Source of the DNA: CAWFZT01 sp963820415
GTDB taxonomy: Bacteria > Chloroflexota > Anaerolineae > Anaerolineales > Anaerolineaceae
Assembly (NCBI GenBank): GCA_963820415.1
Contig: CAWFZT010000008.1
Location: forward strand, 310,001 to 374,000
Direction of reading: 5' to 3'
Length of the DNA: 64,000 nucleotides
This document shows positions 8,775 to 16,769 of the stretch, one piece after another. A program made the translations under genes and the position numbers. Every line of letters starts with the position of its first letter. Position 1 is the first letter of the stretch. The notes under the pieces were generated by a model that searched no databases, was not told the origin of the DNA, and was given only the letters and a program-made list of their open reading frames with translations.

Positions 8775-9122
8775 TATGGTTTCCTTTCTAAATGACCCAC
8801 AACCCCACTTTCCACAGTAAACCCAATGAGCTTCGATGGTGAAAACAATAGACGGATTATAGCATTCTTGGAAGCAGTTTTTATTCGTCATTTTTCAGTC
8901 ATCAGTGTAAAGATCATTATTCCAGGCCACACACCTCATCGTTTGATCTCTGGTTTACCGGTCGGCTGAAGACTGTTTAAAACGATATCTATCATCTTCT
9001 TAATCATCAATTAATGGTAGCCAAATCTAACTGTGCTATGATCAGAGTTGGTTTGGAAATTCTGCCAAAACCAGAAGGCGATAATTCAGAAGAAGAGTTG
9101 ATAAACAGAAAGCCATTAAGAA
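8775..9122. other. Divergent intergenic region with candidate extended -10
   Basis: AT-rich spacer between the lysozyme and a lipoprotein gene. The only signal I see is TGCTATGAT at 9034-9042, which fits an extended -10 (TG-N-TATGAT) reading toward the lipoprotein gene about 80 bases later. No RNA gene or conserved ORF is visible. Confidence 0.35.
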
Positions 9123-9719
9123 ATGAAACACTATCTTGCATTTTCAATTGTTATGATGATCAGCCTGCTCATGGCGTGCTGCTTGACCAGCGCCATCCAG
9201 CGCATGGCCCCCAACCTGGCCAGCCAGGCCCAAACCTCCGTGGTTACCCAGGCGGAAGGCCTAGGCCAGAAAATGGCTGAAACCCTGCTGCCCTCGATGA
9301 GCGTCTCTACGCTGGAGGCGCAGGCGCAAACGATGGTGGCGACTGCCGTAGCGGGCGCCGGCCAGCAGCTTGAAAATACCCCCCAGGCCCCTGGCGCCAA
9401 TTCCGGCGGACAGGCGCCGGACGGCGTGCCGGCCGATTTCCCGGTCACCCAGGACGCCGCCAGCCTGAAAGTGCTGGCAACCGGCGACCAGGCGCAGATC
9501 AATTACCAGACCAAAATGAGCCTGACCGATGTAATGAGCTTCTGCACAGTCCAACTCACCTCAGCCGGCTGGCATTCGCGGCCCGAACTGTTGAGCATGA
9601 CCTCCACCACCTTCAGCATTGTCTTCGCCAGCAGCTCGAAACCCACCGATATTGTCATCCAGGGGGTCACGGTCGGCGATCTGACCAACGTCAATGTGAG
9701 GTATGAGGCGGTGAAGTAG
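9123..9719 (+). CDS. Secreted lipoprotein of unknown function
   Basis: A 198-residue protein with a signal peptide ending in a lipobox (LLMAC, Cys at about 19). After it comes an Ala/Gln-rich, probably helical stretch to about residue 80, a Pro/Gly linker, and a C-terminal domain of about 100 residues (DFPVTQDAASLKVLATGDQ through to the end) with a strand-rich look. The later half recalls small periplasmic domains in which a residual is scored by transition-type beta hairpins, but I do not recognise a family. It is expected to be anchored outside the membrane. A terminator-like hairpin follows, and the next two genes also encode exported or membrane proteins. Confidence 0.6.
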   Translation: MKHYLAFSIVMMISLLMACCLTSAIQRMAPNLASQAQTSVVTQAEGLGQKMAETLLPSMSVSTLEAQAQTMVATAVAGAGQQLENTPQAPGANSGGQAPDGVPADFPVTQDAASLKVLATGDQAQINYQTKMSLTDVMSFCTVQLTSAGWHSRPELLSMTSTTFSIVFASSSKPTDIVIQGVTVGDLTNVNVRYEAVK

Positions 9720-9758
9720 GAAGTAAGACTGGCGACCTCCTTACGACTGACGCAAAAT

Positions 9759-9795
9759 CCTCCCTTTGATGGATACATTGGGAGGTTTATTTTTG
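9759..9795 (+). terminator. Intrinsic terminator after the lipoprotein gene
   Basis: CCTCCC at 9759-9764 pairs with GGGAGG at 9780-9785, followed by TTTATTTTTG. The T-run leads directly into TATAAT at 9796-9801, a likely -10 box for the next gene. Confidence 0.55.
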
Positions 9796-9816
9796 TATAA
9801 TAAAGGGGAGGATAAA

Positions 9817-10104
9817 ATGTCAAAAGGAACAGCCTGGACCGTCCTTTCTTTTACTATCATCCTGGCTTTCGCAATGACCGGCATTTTTCTGGCGGTTACC
9901 CCGGCTGCAGCCTCCGTGACACAGAATACGCCCCTCACCTACGGCATGACCCCCGCCACCAACCTGCATACCAGCGGGGTGGAACCGGCGGATGCCACGC
10001 TGGCCTCCCCATTGACCTCTCAGCCCTCGGCGGATGTCTGCCTGCTGTGCTATTCCCCCTTCCACGCCTTGCTGACCCGCCTGAGTGAGTGGATGGGCAA
10101 GTAA
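9817..10104 (+). CDS. Small exported protein
   Basis: A 95-residue protein. The start at 9817 is set by AGGGGAGG at 9805-9812. The N-terminus is a signal peptide or anchor (SKGTAWTVLSFTIILAFAMTGIFLAV) with a possible AAA-S cleavage site. The rest is a Thr/Pro/Ser-rich segment and a short tail with VCLLCY, a CxxC pair that might bind a metal or form a disulfide. No family is recognised. It precedes the next gene by eight bases and probably shares its mRNA from a TATAAT at 9796-9801. Confidence 0.55.
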   Translation: MSKGTAWTVLSFTIILAFAMTGIFLAVTPAAASVTQNTPLTYGMTPATNLHTSGVEPADATLASPLTSQPSADVCLLCYSPFHALLTRLSEWMGK

Positions 10105-10112
10105 GGGATAAA

Positions 10113-10919
10113 ATGAATCTAAGAAAACTGTTCGGCTTTCTTTTACTCGTCGCCGCTGTGGCTGGAATCATCTTCAGCATTTTCGGCGTGGTTGAAGTCT
10201 GGCGTTACAGACCCATCCTGACCCAAACCGTAGGTGATAACCTGGCAGTGCTAGACCAGACTCTAAGCACCACCGAGGACGGGCTCACTGTGGTCGGGCA
10301 AATGGTGCAGATCATCACGACTGATGTGGGTTCTCTTTACACCACTACTCAGGCGCTGGCCCAGGCCATCCATGCTACTAACCCGATGCTCGATTCCCTA
10401 ACCCTCCTGGCAGGTAAAACCCTGCCGGATGCGATCAGCGCCACGCAGTCCTCGCTTGCATCAGCCCAGGGGAGTGCGCTGTTGATCGACAACGTGTTGA
10501 GCGTGTTGACCAGTATTCCTTTTTTACCGGTGGAGCAGTACAAACCTGAAGTTCCCCTACACACGGCCCTGGCCCAGGTTTCAACCAGCCTGGATGAGAT
10601 CCCTGCCTCGCTGGCGACGATCAATACCAGCCTGATTTCCGGTAAGGCCAATCTTGGCCAGATGGAAGGAGAGCTGAACAATATCTCTGAAACCGTCAAG
10701 GGGATCAGTGATAACCTGGACAGCGCTCAAAAAGTAATCGACCAATACAAACAGATCACCATTCAGCTTAAAACGCACGTTGAAGCGGCCCAACTGGCTG
10801 CTCCAGGTTGGATTACAGGCATCGCCTGGGGAGCGACTTTTGTTCTGGTCTGGTTATTGATTGCCCAACTGGGCCTGTGTATGCAAGGGTTGGATTTGCT
10901 GCGCGGCCGCAGGGCTTAA
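10113..10919 (+). CDS. Two-helix membrane protein with extracytoplasmic coiled-coil domain
   Basis: A 268-residue protein. One transmembrane helix lies near the N-terminus (LFGFLLLVAAVAGIIFSIFGVV) and one at about residues 228-250 (WGATFVLVWLLIAQLGL). Between them is a roughly 190-residue helical region full of Leu/Ile heptads and SLxxI patterns, so a long hairpin or bundle outside the membrane is likely, as in the sensor part of chemoreceptor-like proteins. No signalling domain is attached, so its role is unknown. The ATG at 10113 follows GGGATAA and leaves eight bases after the previous stop, suggesting an operon. Confidence 0.6.
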   Translation: MNLRKLFGFLLLVAAVAGIIFSIFGVVEVWRYRPILTQTVGDNLAVLDQTLSTTEDGLTVVGQMVQIITTDVGSLYTTTQALAQAIHATNPMLDSLTLLAGKTLPDAISATQSSLASAQGSALLIDNVLSVLTSIPFLPVEQYKPEVPLHTALAQVSTSLDEIPASLATINTSLISGKANLGQMEGELNNISETVKGISDNLDSAQKVIDQYKQITIQLKTHVEAAQLAAPGWITGIAWGATFVLVWLLIAQLGLCMQGLDLLRGRRA

Positions 10920-10949
10920 TTAGGTCTCCGGTCGCCAACGCATGGGAGT

Positions 10950-10985
10950 AAAAAAGGTAGGGTCAGGCGTTTCCCAGACCCTACC
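10950..10985 (-). terminator. Intrinsic terminator of the minus-strand gene at 11009
   Basis: On the minus strand, GGTAGGGTC and GACCCTACC (10956-10964 and 10977-10985 on the plus strand) form a 9-bp stem followed by six T. It sits in the convergent gap and may also slow plus-strand transcription. Its GGGTC/GACCC arms resemble the dispersed palindromic family. Confidence 0.7.
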
Positions 10986-11008
10986 AGTCGAGCGAATTGT
11001 AACCAGCC

Positions 11009-12181
11009 TTATATCAACAGGCGGTTGAAAAACGAGCGGTACCTCTGCAGGACCTGGCGCAGGTTTTCCGTGGAGACATCCCCTTCTTTCCACTGTCCCT
11101 CCAGTGTGCGACGTTGGTTGGCAAGCATCTGGGAGAATTGTGTCATCACCTCAGTCACCAGCGCATCTGCCTCGCGGACAGAAGAGCCCGGTTCGTCCAC
11201 GAATTTTGCCTGGACCTCGTTCCAGCGGTCGCGAAAATGTTGTGTTTCCTCACTGCCAAACAGCATCTCTGGGGATGCAGTATTCACGATCACCTGGACG
11301 GCTGGCACAGGAGTTGGGGTTGGGGTTGGAGTGAAAGTAGAAACAGGAGCAGAAGGTTGTTTCCAGGGTTCCGTTTTTCCTCCCGGGCTGCCAGCTTCCT
11401 GAACGGTTTCAGCGATGGCGACCGGGGTTTCAACCGGTTTCCCATAAAAATGATCATTTTCCAATGGATTTACCTGTTCTGGCTGAGATTGATTATTTTC
11501 CAATGGATTTACCTGTTCTGGCCGAGATTGATTATTTTCCCATGTATTTACGTGTTCTTGCTGAGATTGATTATTTTCCCATGTATTTACGTGTTCTTGC
11601 TGAGATTGATCGTTCATTGAGCTTTCTCCTATTTGTACGGGTTCCTCTGTTACAACAAGTTCGTTGAACAGAGATTTATAATAAACCATCGCCTGCCTCA
11701 GTTCTTCAGTGTCGGCGGTTTTCTGCTCATTTTTCAGGGCGATCTCGTGGGCGGCGCGGTAATTACTTACCAATTCGGGATAACCGACAGAGATATCCGC
11801 TGCCCTCTCGTCAAAATCAGAAACTGGATAGTCGCGCACCTGCATAACTTCAATGATCAGGCGGTCGGCCTCTTTAATCGCCCCGGCCGGATCGTCTACA
11901 AATTTGGCTTGCACCTCTTTCCATTCAACCAGGTAACGGTCGTGCTCGGTAGTAGTAAGAGGGCGGATATTCAAACCCTCAACGTGCTTATTCCGCTGCT
12001 TGAGCTCTGCTTCCGCTGCCTTGCGGCTGCCTGTTTCCTTCACAATGCGATCATATTCAGGCCCGTACTGTTCTTGCATTTTCTTCGAACGCTTAGTACG
12101 GCCAGAATATACCAGGCCGATTACAACGCCGATGACCAACACAAAAACCACTGCAATGACAATCACATACGTAGAAATCAT
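11009..12181 (-). CDS. Membrane-anchored protein with duplicated helical domain and tandem 13-residue repeats
   Basis: The ATG at 12181 is chosen because AAGGAG precedes it and a helix (STYVIVIAVVFVLVIGVVIGL) follows at once; the longer frame adds unlikely sequence. Total 390 residues. After the anchor and a basic patch comes a roughly 100-residue helical domain (WKEVQAKFVDDPAGAIKEAD), which recurs near the C-terminus (WNEVQAKFVDEPGSSVREAD). Between the two copies lie four exact-length 13-residue repeats (NNQSQQEHVNTWE type), a Pro/Thr stretch and a linker. The duplicated domain is found in other uncharacterised actinobacterial and chloroflexal membrane proteins, as far as I recall; its function is unknown. 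A terminator follows the stop. Confidence 0.6.
   Translation of the reverse strand: MISTYVIVIAVVFVLVIGVVIGLVYSGRTKRSKKMQEQYGPEYDRIVKETGSRKAAEAELKQRNKHVEGLNIRPLTTTEHDRYLVEWKEVQAKFVDDPAGAIKEADRLIIEVMQVRDYPVSDFDERAADISVGYPELVSNYRAAHEIALKNEQKTADTEELRQAMVYYKSLFNELVVTEEPVQIGESSMNDQSQQEHVNTWENNQSQQEHVNTWENNQSRPEQVNPLENNQSQPEQVNPLENDHFYGKPVETPVAIAETVQEAGSPGGKTEPWKQPSAPVSTFTPTPTPTPVPAVQVIVNTASPEMLFGSEETQHFRDRWNEVQAKFVDEPGSSVREADALVTEVMTQFSQMLANQRRTLEGQWKEGDVSTENLRQVLQRYRSFFNRLLI
11452..11607. repeat. Four tandem 39-bp repeats inside a gene
   Basis: Units start at 11452, 11491, 11530 and 11569. The first two share CAATGGATTTACCTGTTCTG, and the last two share CATGTATTTACGTGTTCTTG, so duplication happened in two steps. 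Each unit is 13 codons, keeping the frame. Confidence 0.9.
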
Positions 12182-12460
12182 AAAACATCTCCTTATAACC
12201 AGCGAAAAAAACGGCTCAAATGTTTTGAGTTTGATTAAGAACCCAACCAGTGAATAAGTAACCTTCACCTTGTTTATACAAGTATAAGGAGGAGCAGCTA
12301 TCATTGTCCCCAAAATAACCTATATAATTTCTATCAATAGAGTAGAGAGCCCAAATACCTCTATTCCCAACGCCCCGGGTAGTTGCACATTTGCTATTAT
12401 CGATTAGAATCTACTCTGCTCATTCCGGTGAGATCTCGATCGAAGAAGGAAGGCGCCCAT

Positions 12461-12943
12461 ATGAAATATCTCTGGTCCCCCTGGCGGATGAAATACGTCC
12501 TCCACCACTCACCGGCGGCCAACTGCTTCTTTTGCGCTGCCCTTCAGCAGGAAGACGGCCCTGAAAACCTGGTGCTGCAGCGCGGGAAACTGGCCTTTGT
12601 ATTGATGAACCGCTACCCTTACACCGGCGGTCACCTGATGGTCGTGCCCTTCCTGCACCAACCGTCTTTCGATGCTCTGGAAGCCAGCATCAATACCGAG
12701 ATCATGCAGTTGATCGCCCACTCCATGCAGGTCATCCGTCGGGTCTACCAGCCGGATGGCTTCAACATCGGCGCCAACATCGGCACGGCGGCCGGGGCGG
12801 GCGTAGTCGACCACGTCCACTTCCACGTCGTGCCGCGCTGGTACGGTGACACCAATTTCATGTCCAGCGTGGGCGACACGCGCGTCCTGCCTGAAAAACT
12901 GTCCGATTCTTACCGGCGGTTGCACGCCGAGTGGGGAAAATAG
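12461..12943 (+). CDS. HIT family hydrolase (Ap4A-hydrolase/phosphorylase-like)
   Basis: A 160-residue cytoplasmic protein with the histidine triad HVHFHVV (H118, H120, H122) preceded by the conserved GANIGTAAGAGVVDH stretch. The N-terminus KYLWSPWRMKYV and the FCAALQQEDGPENLVL segment are typical of the bacterial Ap4A-type HIT branch, which cleaves dinucleoside polyphosphates or related nucleotide phosphoanhydrides. The FFC/C pair near residues 24-26 could belong to the zinc site found in part of this family. The start at 12461 follows AAGGAAGG. It stands alone between divergent and convergent neighbours. Confidence 0.88.
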   Translation: MKYLWSPWRMKYVLHHSPAANCFFCAALQQEDGPENLVLQRGKLAFVLMNRYPYTGGHLMVVPFLHQPSFDALEASINTEIMQLIAHSMQVIRRVYQPDGFNIGANIGTAAGAGVVDHVHFHVVPRWYGDTNFMSSVGDTRVLPEKLSDSYRRLHAEWGK

Positions 12944-13008
12944 AAACCATTCAGGCCTGGGTAAGGTTGATTCTTATCTGAAAGCCCCTCCGGCGACAGG
13001 ATGTCAAC

Positions 13009-13488
13009 TTACTCGTTTTTCCCGGCGAGTTCTCGCAGTTGTTCGAGCTGCCCGGTATGGTAATAGACATGACATAACATAAAGAACAGCGCTTCCATCA
13101 GAGATACGTTCCCGCGCCAGAGCTCTATTTCGCGTTCCAGTTCGATCGGAGTCAGGCTGGCCAGCGTAACTGGGATTTGCTTTGCCGCCAGGTCCAACCG
13201 CTTGAGCATGTCGACCAGATCGCACGCCCTGGCCGGGTCGGTGCACGGCTCCGAGCCATATCCATAGGTTCTGGCTTCCGCTTCGCTTCGGATCGCTGGC
13301 TGCCCCATCCATTCCAGGCAAGTGCTGTAGGTATCCAGGATATGCCCGACCACCCAGTTCAGGCAGTTCCCTTTGAACGGCAACTGCAGCATGCTTTCGG
13401 CCTGGGTGACGTCTTTCACTTGCGTTTGAATCATCTCATGGTTATCTTCGAGCAGGTGATTGAACAAGGTGGTTTGAGTGGGAGTCAT
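13009..13488 (-). CDS. DinB family protein
   Basis: A 159-residue four-helix-bundle protein. H49 (NWVVGHIL) and H140/H144 (LCHVYYHTGQLEQLR) form the expected divalent-metal triad of the DinB/YfiT-like superfamily. Members are often thiol transferases acting with bacillithiol or mycothiol, but many are uncharacterised, and the thiol used here cannot be read from sequence. AAAGGAG lies just before the start. The gene is 80 bases upstream of gatB's 3' end on the same strand and is probably transcribed on its own. Confidence 0.88.
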   Translation of the reverse strand: MTPTQTTLFNHLLEDNHEMIQTQVKDVTQAESMLQLPFKGNCLNWVVGHILDTYSTCLEWMGQPAIRSEAEARTYGYGSEPCTDPARACDLVDMLKRLDLAAKQIPVTLASLTPIELEREIELWRGNVSLMEALFFMLCHVYYHTGQLEQLRELAGKNE

Positions 13489-13569
13489 AGGTTTTCTCCT
13501 TTCAAGATTAGTTCGTCTAGATCTCAGTAAAAAGTCTGGTTTTTCCGAAAAAACCCCACTTTTAGTTTC

Positions 13570-15018
13570 TTACGATAAAAGCTTCTCCAAAATCTGCCGG
13601 GCGACCTGCGGGTCGGCTTTGCCGCGCATCTTCTTCATCACCTGCCCGACGAACCAGCCCATCAAGGTCACTTTGCCGGCCTTGTAAGAGGCCGCCTCGT
13701 TGGGGCTCTCCGCCAGCACCTGCTCGCACACCGCCCGGATGGCGGCGTCGTCGCTGACCTTCGCCAGCCCTTCGGCCTGCACGATCTCCGCCGGAGATTT
13801 GCCGCTGGCCTGCACCTTCTCCAGCAGCGTTTTACCGGTCGACACGTTGATCGTTCCGGCGTCCACCAGCTTGATCAGTTCGGCCAGGTAAACCGGGGTC
13901 AGCTTGAGCTGCCCGGCAGTCAGCCCGGCGTCGTTGAGCATGCGCAGCACGTCGTTCATCAGCCAGTTGGAGACGCGCTTGGCGTCGCCGCCGTAAGCCT
14001 TGACCGCCGCCTCGAAATAGTCCGACAGGCTGCGCTCGCTGGTGAGGATCTCGGCATCGTACTCGGGCAGACCGTACTGGCTGGCGAAACGCTGGCGGCG
14101 TTCGAGCGGCAGCTCCGGCAGGTCGCGCAGGATAGCCTGCTTCCACTCCTCCGTCACGCGCACCGGCAGCAGGTCCGGCTCGCGGAAATAGCGGTAATCG
14201 TCCTCGGTCTCTTTGGAGCGCATTTTGCGCAGCACACCGGCGTCCTCGTCCCATTCCAGCGTCCAGGCCTGGATGCGCTTGCCGGCCGCCGTCTCGCGAA
14301 CCTGCCGCTCGATCTCCTTCTCGATGGCCTCGCGCACGGCGTCGATCGAGTTGACGTTCTTGATCTCGGTCTTCGGGTTGAGGTAGGTGGCGCCCGCCGG
14401 GCGGATGGACACGTTGGCGTCGCAGCGCAGGTGGCCCTTCTCCATATCCGCCTCGGAGATGCCCAGCCAGCGCAGGAGCTGGCGCAGGCGCATCAGGTAC
14501 TGGGCGGCCTCGTCGGCCGTGCGCAGATCCGGCCCGGTGACCATCTCGACCAGCGGCACCCCGCAGCGGTTGAAGTCGATCAGGCGCACCCCGCCGGCGT
14601 TCTTGGTCTTACCGGCATCCTCTTCCATGTGCAGCTTGGTGATCGAGATGTGGCGGGTGTAAGCCGGGCGGTCAGGCGCGGCCGGCACGGGCAGATCCAG
14701 GTAGCCGCCCACCCCGATGGGGCGGTCGTACTGCGAAATCTGATAGCCCTTGGGCAGGTCGGGGTAGAAATAATTCTTGCGGTCGAAATAGGAGACCGGT
14801 TGGATGTCGGAGTGCATGGCCGCCGCCAGCAGCACGGCCTTCTCGACCACCGCCTCGTTCAGCACCGGCAGCACACCCGGCATACCGGTGCACACCGGGC
14901 AAATGTTGGTGTTGGGCGGGTCGTACCACGAATCCGCCTTGCACGAGCAAAAGATCTTGGAGGTCGTGTTGAGCTGGATGTGGGTTTCGAGACCGATAAC
15001 CGCTTCGTAGTCAGGCAT
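13570..15018 (-). CDS. gatB: Asp-tRNA(Asn)/Glu-tRNA(Gln) amidotransferase subunit B
   Basis: A 482-residue protein of normal length. It starts with YEAVIGLETHIQL, the family hallmark, followed by a metal-type cysteine set (C24, C26, C40, C43). The kinase core shows the typical YFYPDLPKGYQISQYD and LHMEEDAGK segments, and the last 150 residues are the YqeY-like tail that grips the tRNA. GatB activates the mischarged Glu or Asp on tRNA, and GatA supplies ammonia; gatA and gatC are not in the window, so the subunits are unlinked in this genome. A CATAAT box and GGAG lie upstream of the start on the minus strand. Confidence 0.96.
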   Translation of the reverse strand: MPDYEAVIGLETHIQLNTTSKIFCSCKADSWYDPPNTNICPVCTGMPGVLPVLNEAVVEKAVLLAAAMHSDIQPVSYFDRKNYFYPDLPKGYQISQYDRPIGVGGYLDLPVPAAPDRPAYTRHISITKLHMEEDAGKTKNAGGVRLIDFNRCGVPLVEMVTGPDLRTADEAAQYLMRLRQLLRWLGISEADMEKGHLRCDANVSIRPAGATYLNPKTEIKNVNSIDAVREAIEKEIERQVRETAAGKRIQAWTLEWDEDAGVLRKMRSKETEDDYRYFREPDLLPVRVTEEWKQAILRDLPELPLERRQRFASQYGLPEYDAEILTSERSLSDYFEAAVKAYGGDAKRVSNWLMNDVLRMLNDAGLTAGQLKLTPVYLAELIKLVDAGTINVSTGKTLLEKVQASGKSPAEIVQAEGLAKVSDDAAIRAVCEQVLAESPNEAASYKAGKVTLMGWFVGQVMKKMRGKADPQVARQILEKLLS

Positions 15019-15169
15019 ACGTGCTCCGCTGATAGAGAATTATGCTCTATTTTATCCCATCTTGTCAGCACGTCGTAAAGGATTAAATAAATGTCATTCC
15101 TTTTTCAGGTATAGTATTAATCGTAGGGTTCCACCTAACTCCATTTCTTTGAAAAAGGTTGTCCCACCC

Positions 15170-15457
15170 ATGGAAAAACAATATTGTGTTTATATCATGA
15201 CTAACCAAAACCAAAACGTACTTTACACTGGGGTCACCAACACCCTCAAACGAAGAGTCCTTGAACACAAGAAAAACCGGGGAAGTGAATTTACGAAGAA
15301 ATATAAAGTGCATAAACTGGTGTATCTTGAGGTCACAAATGATGTCAATGCTGCGATTTTTCGTGAAAAGCAGATTAAAGCGGGATCCAGGCAAAAGAAG
15401 CTTGATCTTATCAATGGGTCGAATAAAGAATGGCGCGATCTGTTTGAAGATTTATAA
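15170..15457 (+). CDS. GIY-YIG nuclease superfamily protein (YhbQ-like)
   Basis: A 95-residue single-domain protein. VYIMTNQNQNVLYTGVT contains the GIY- and YIG-like strands, R28-R29 lie in the following helix (TLKRRVLEHK), and IFREKQIKAGSRQKK with the conserved E closes the fold. Such stand-alone proteins are related to the UvrC N-terminal nuclease; their cellular role is poorly known. The ATG at 15170 is preferred to the longer frame because similarity begins there. AT-rich composition and the flanking CATTGCGAG repeat hint at recent arrival, which is inference only. Confidence 0.82.
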   Translation: MEKQYCVYIMTNQNQNVLYTGVTNTLKRRVLEHKKNRGSEFTKKYKVHKLVYLEVTNDVNAAIFREKQIKAGSRQKKLDLINGSNKEWRDLFEDL

Positions 15458-15469
15458 CAATGGAAAATG

Positions 15470-15592
15470 GTTGTCATTGCGAGCGAGCGTTCTTACGCGA
15501 ACGAAGATATCTCTCTGTCGGGTCAGAGATTGCTCACCCCTGCGAGTGCACCAAGGGTGTCGGCTAAGAAGCCTCGCAATGACAGCAGGTTA
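15470..15592. repeat. CATTGCGAG-type dispersed repeat
   Basis: GTCATTGCGAGCGAGCG at the left and GCCTCGCAATGACAG at the right form the inverted ends; the inside carries AGAGATTGCTCACCCC and GTGCACCAAGGGTGTCG, shared with the copies at 7120-7410 and 19449-19682. Confidence 0.8.
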
Positions 15593-15596
15593 GGTT

Positions 15597-16322
15597 CTAA
15601 TAAAAATCCGCAAAGGTCTTGCCGTCCAGGTAATCCGGAAAAGTGTGAATGCCGTTGAGCTGCAAAAAGCAGCGGTCGGGGAACTTCTTCCAACCGCGTG
15701 ACAACCCAATCCGCAAATAGACGTTTTTGTCTTGAAGCATTTTGGCCATTTGACCGGTTAACGCATCCGGGCCTGAAAACTGGCCGCGCTGGCTGTTACA
15801 GTAGTAATGCCAGGTCAGGTCGGTAATTTTCAGGCGGTAACTTACGCCCGAGCTGTCCTTAAATTCGATGCGGTAATCCCACGTACCATCCGGGCCGCTT
15901 TCATAAATGATATTTTGGATAGTCTTCGGCCGGATGGTGCCCACCGAGCGCGCTCCCTGGCAGTCCATCACGCTGAAGCCAACGTCGGTCAGCACCGGCT
16001 GCTCGAAGAGCTCCTCGACCGTCTCGAATACCGACCAGTCCAGCACCTTCTGGGGATTGGCCACGCGTTGGATAAAGACCGGCGAGCTGGAGAGGTAGAA
16101 ATTATCCTCGGTATGCGGCGCTTCCGGCCGGGGAGACAAAAAATCAAACTCAACCAGCGCAAACGGGAAAATGACCGGCTTGCCTTGCTTGACAAGTGAT
16201 TTTTCGGGAATCCCGTGCAACAAGATCGGGCGGATGCAGGCATGCTCTTTATCGTAACCACAAAAACAGACATTCCCATGCTGCATGCGAGTCAGGTCGG
16301 TGATGACAATACGCTTTTTCAT
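15597..16322 (-). CDS. Dual-OB-like protein of a DUF488 operon
   Basis: A 241-residue protein. The start at 16322 (KKRIVITDLTRM) overlaps the stop of the upstream DUF488 gene by four bases (ATGA), so translation is coupled. The sequence looks all-beta, with conserved-looking CFCGYDKEHACIRPILLHG near the N-terminus and LTWHYYC, YLRIGLSRGW and CFLQLNGIHTFPD near the end. This is the pattern I associate with dual OB-fold domain proteins that travel with DUF488 genes. Biochemistry is unknown; OB folds suggest binding of nucleic acid or a nucleotide. Family naming is from memory and should be confirmed by a profile search. Confidence 0.6.
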   Translation of the reverse strand: MKKRIVITDLTRMQHGNVCFCGYDKEHACIRPILLHGIPEKSLVKQGKPVIFPFALVEFDFLSPRPEAPHTEDNFYLSSSPVFIQRVANPQKVLDWSVFETVEELFEQPVLTDVGFSVMDCQGARSVGTIRPKTIQNIIYESGPDGTWDYRIEFKDSSGVSYRLKITDLTWHYYCNSQRGQFSGPDALTGQMAKMLQDKNVYLRIGLSRGWKKFPDRCFLQLNGIHTFPDYLDGKTFADFY

Positions 16323-16759
16323 AAGTGGATTATCTCCACGTCCGTCCATACAGCTGCCATACGTTCCGCCACAAGGCGGCGGTGGCATTTCTCCGGCGCA
16401 GGCTCGCTGCACAGCAGGCAGGTAACCTGGCTTTCGAATTCCTCCCTATCCAGACCGGCTGGCAAACCGCGTTGGTCCATGAGGGTCTCAAACCGGGCCA
16501 CGTAACCCGGCCAGTCGTGATCGCCATGGTAGCCGTCCAGGATCTCTTTGGTGGGGGCCAACTGCGGCAGGTGCACATACCGGCAGCCATCCGCCAGGTG
16601 AATTAAGAAATACGGCAGGTCGGCTTTTTTAGCGAACCCGGCCAACTGGCCATCCGGGCGCAGGCGGATGTCGGCCAGGCGCTGGACCCGGTTGGCCTTT
16701 AACAGATTGAAGAATTCCTCAGCGGTTTTTTGGGTGAAGCCAATTGTATAGAGCCGCAT
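16319..16759 (-). CDS. DUF488 family protein (short paralogue)
   Basis: A 146-residue protein beginning RLYTIGFTQKTAEEFF, the usual first strand of DUF488. RLADIRLRPDGQLAGFAKKADL carries the conserved D-R region, and LLCSEPAPEKCHRRLVAE is the C..E....CHR motif that defines the family. The start at 16759 is 11 bases after the stop of the second DUF488 gene, and the end overlaps the dual-OB-like gene, so all three form one operon. DUF488 proteins have no established activity. The paired cysteines and the His/Arg suggest a catalytic or metal-binding pocket. Confidence 0.82.
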   Translation of the reverse strand: MRLYTIGFTQKTAEEFFNLLKANRVQRLADIRLRPDGQLAGFAKKADLPYFLIHLADGCRYVHLPQLAPTKEILDGYHGDHDWPGYVARFETLMDQRGLPAGLDREEFESQVTCLLCSEPAPEKCHRRLVAERMAAVWTDVEIIHL

Positions 16760-16769
16760 AGGCCCTCTT

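Noticed and set aside
9014..9280. 88-codon frame before and across the lipoprotein start
   Set aside because: Overlaps the lipoprotein gene in another frame and has no ribosome site.
11452..11607. Possible CRISPR array
   Set aside because: Repeats are directly adjacent without spacers and lie in frame in a gene.
14431..15078. 215-codon open frame opposite gatB
   Set aside because: Entirely antisense to a clear GatB gene in a GC-rich region; low-complexity translation, no family look.
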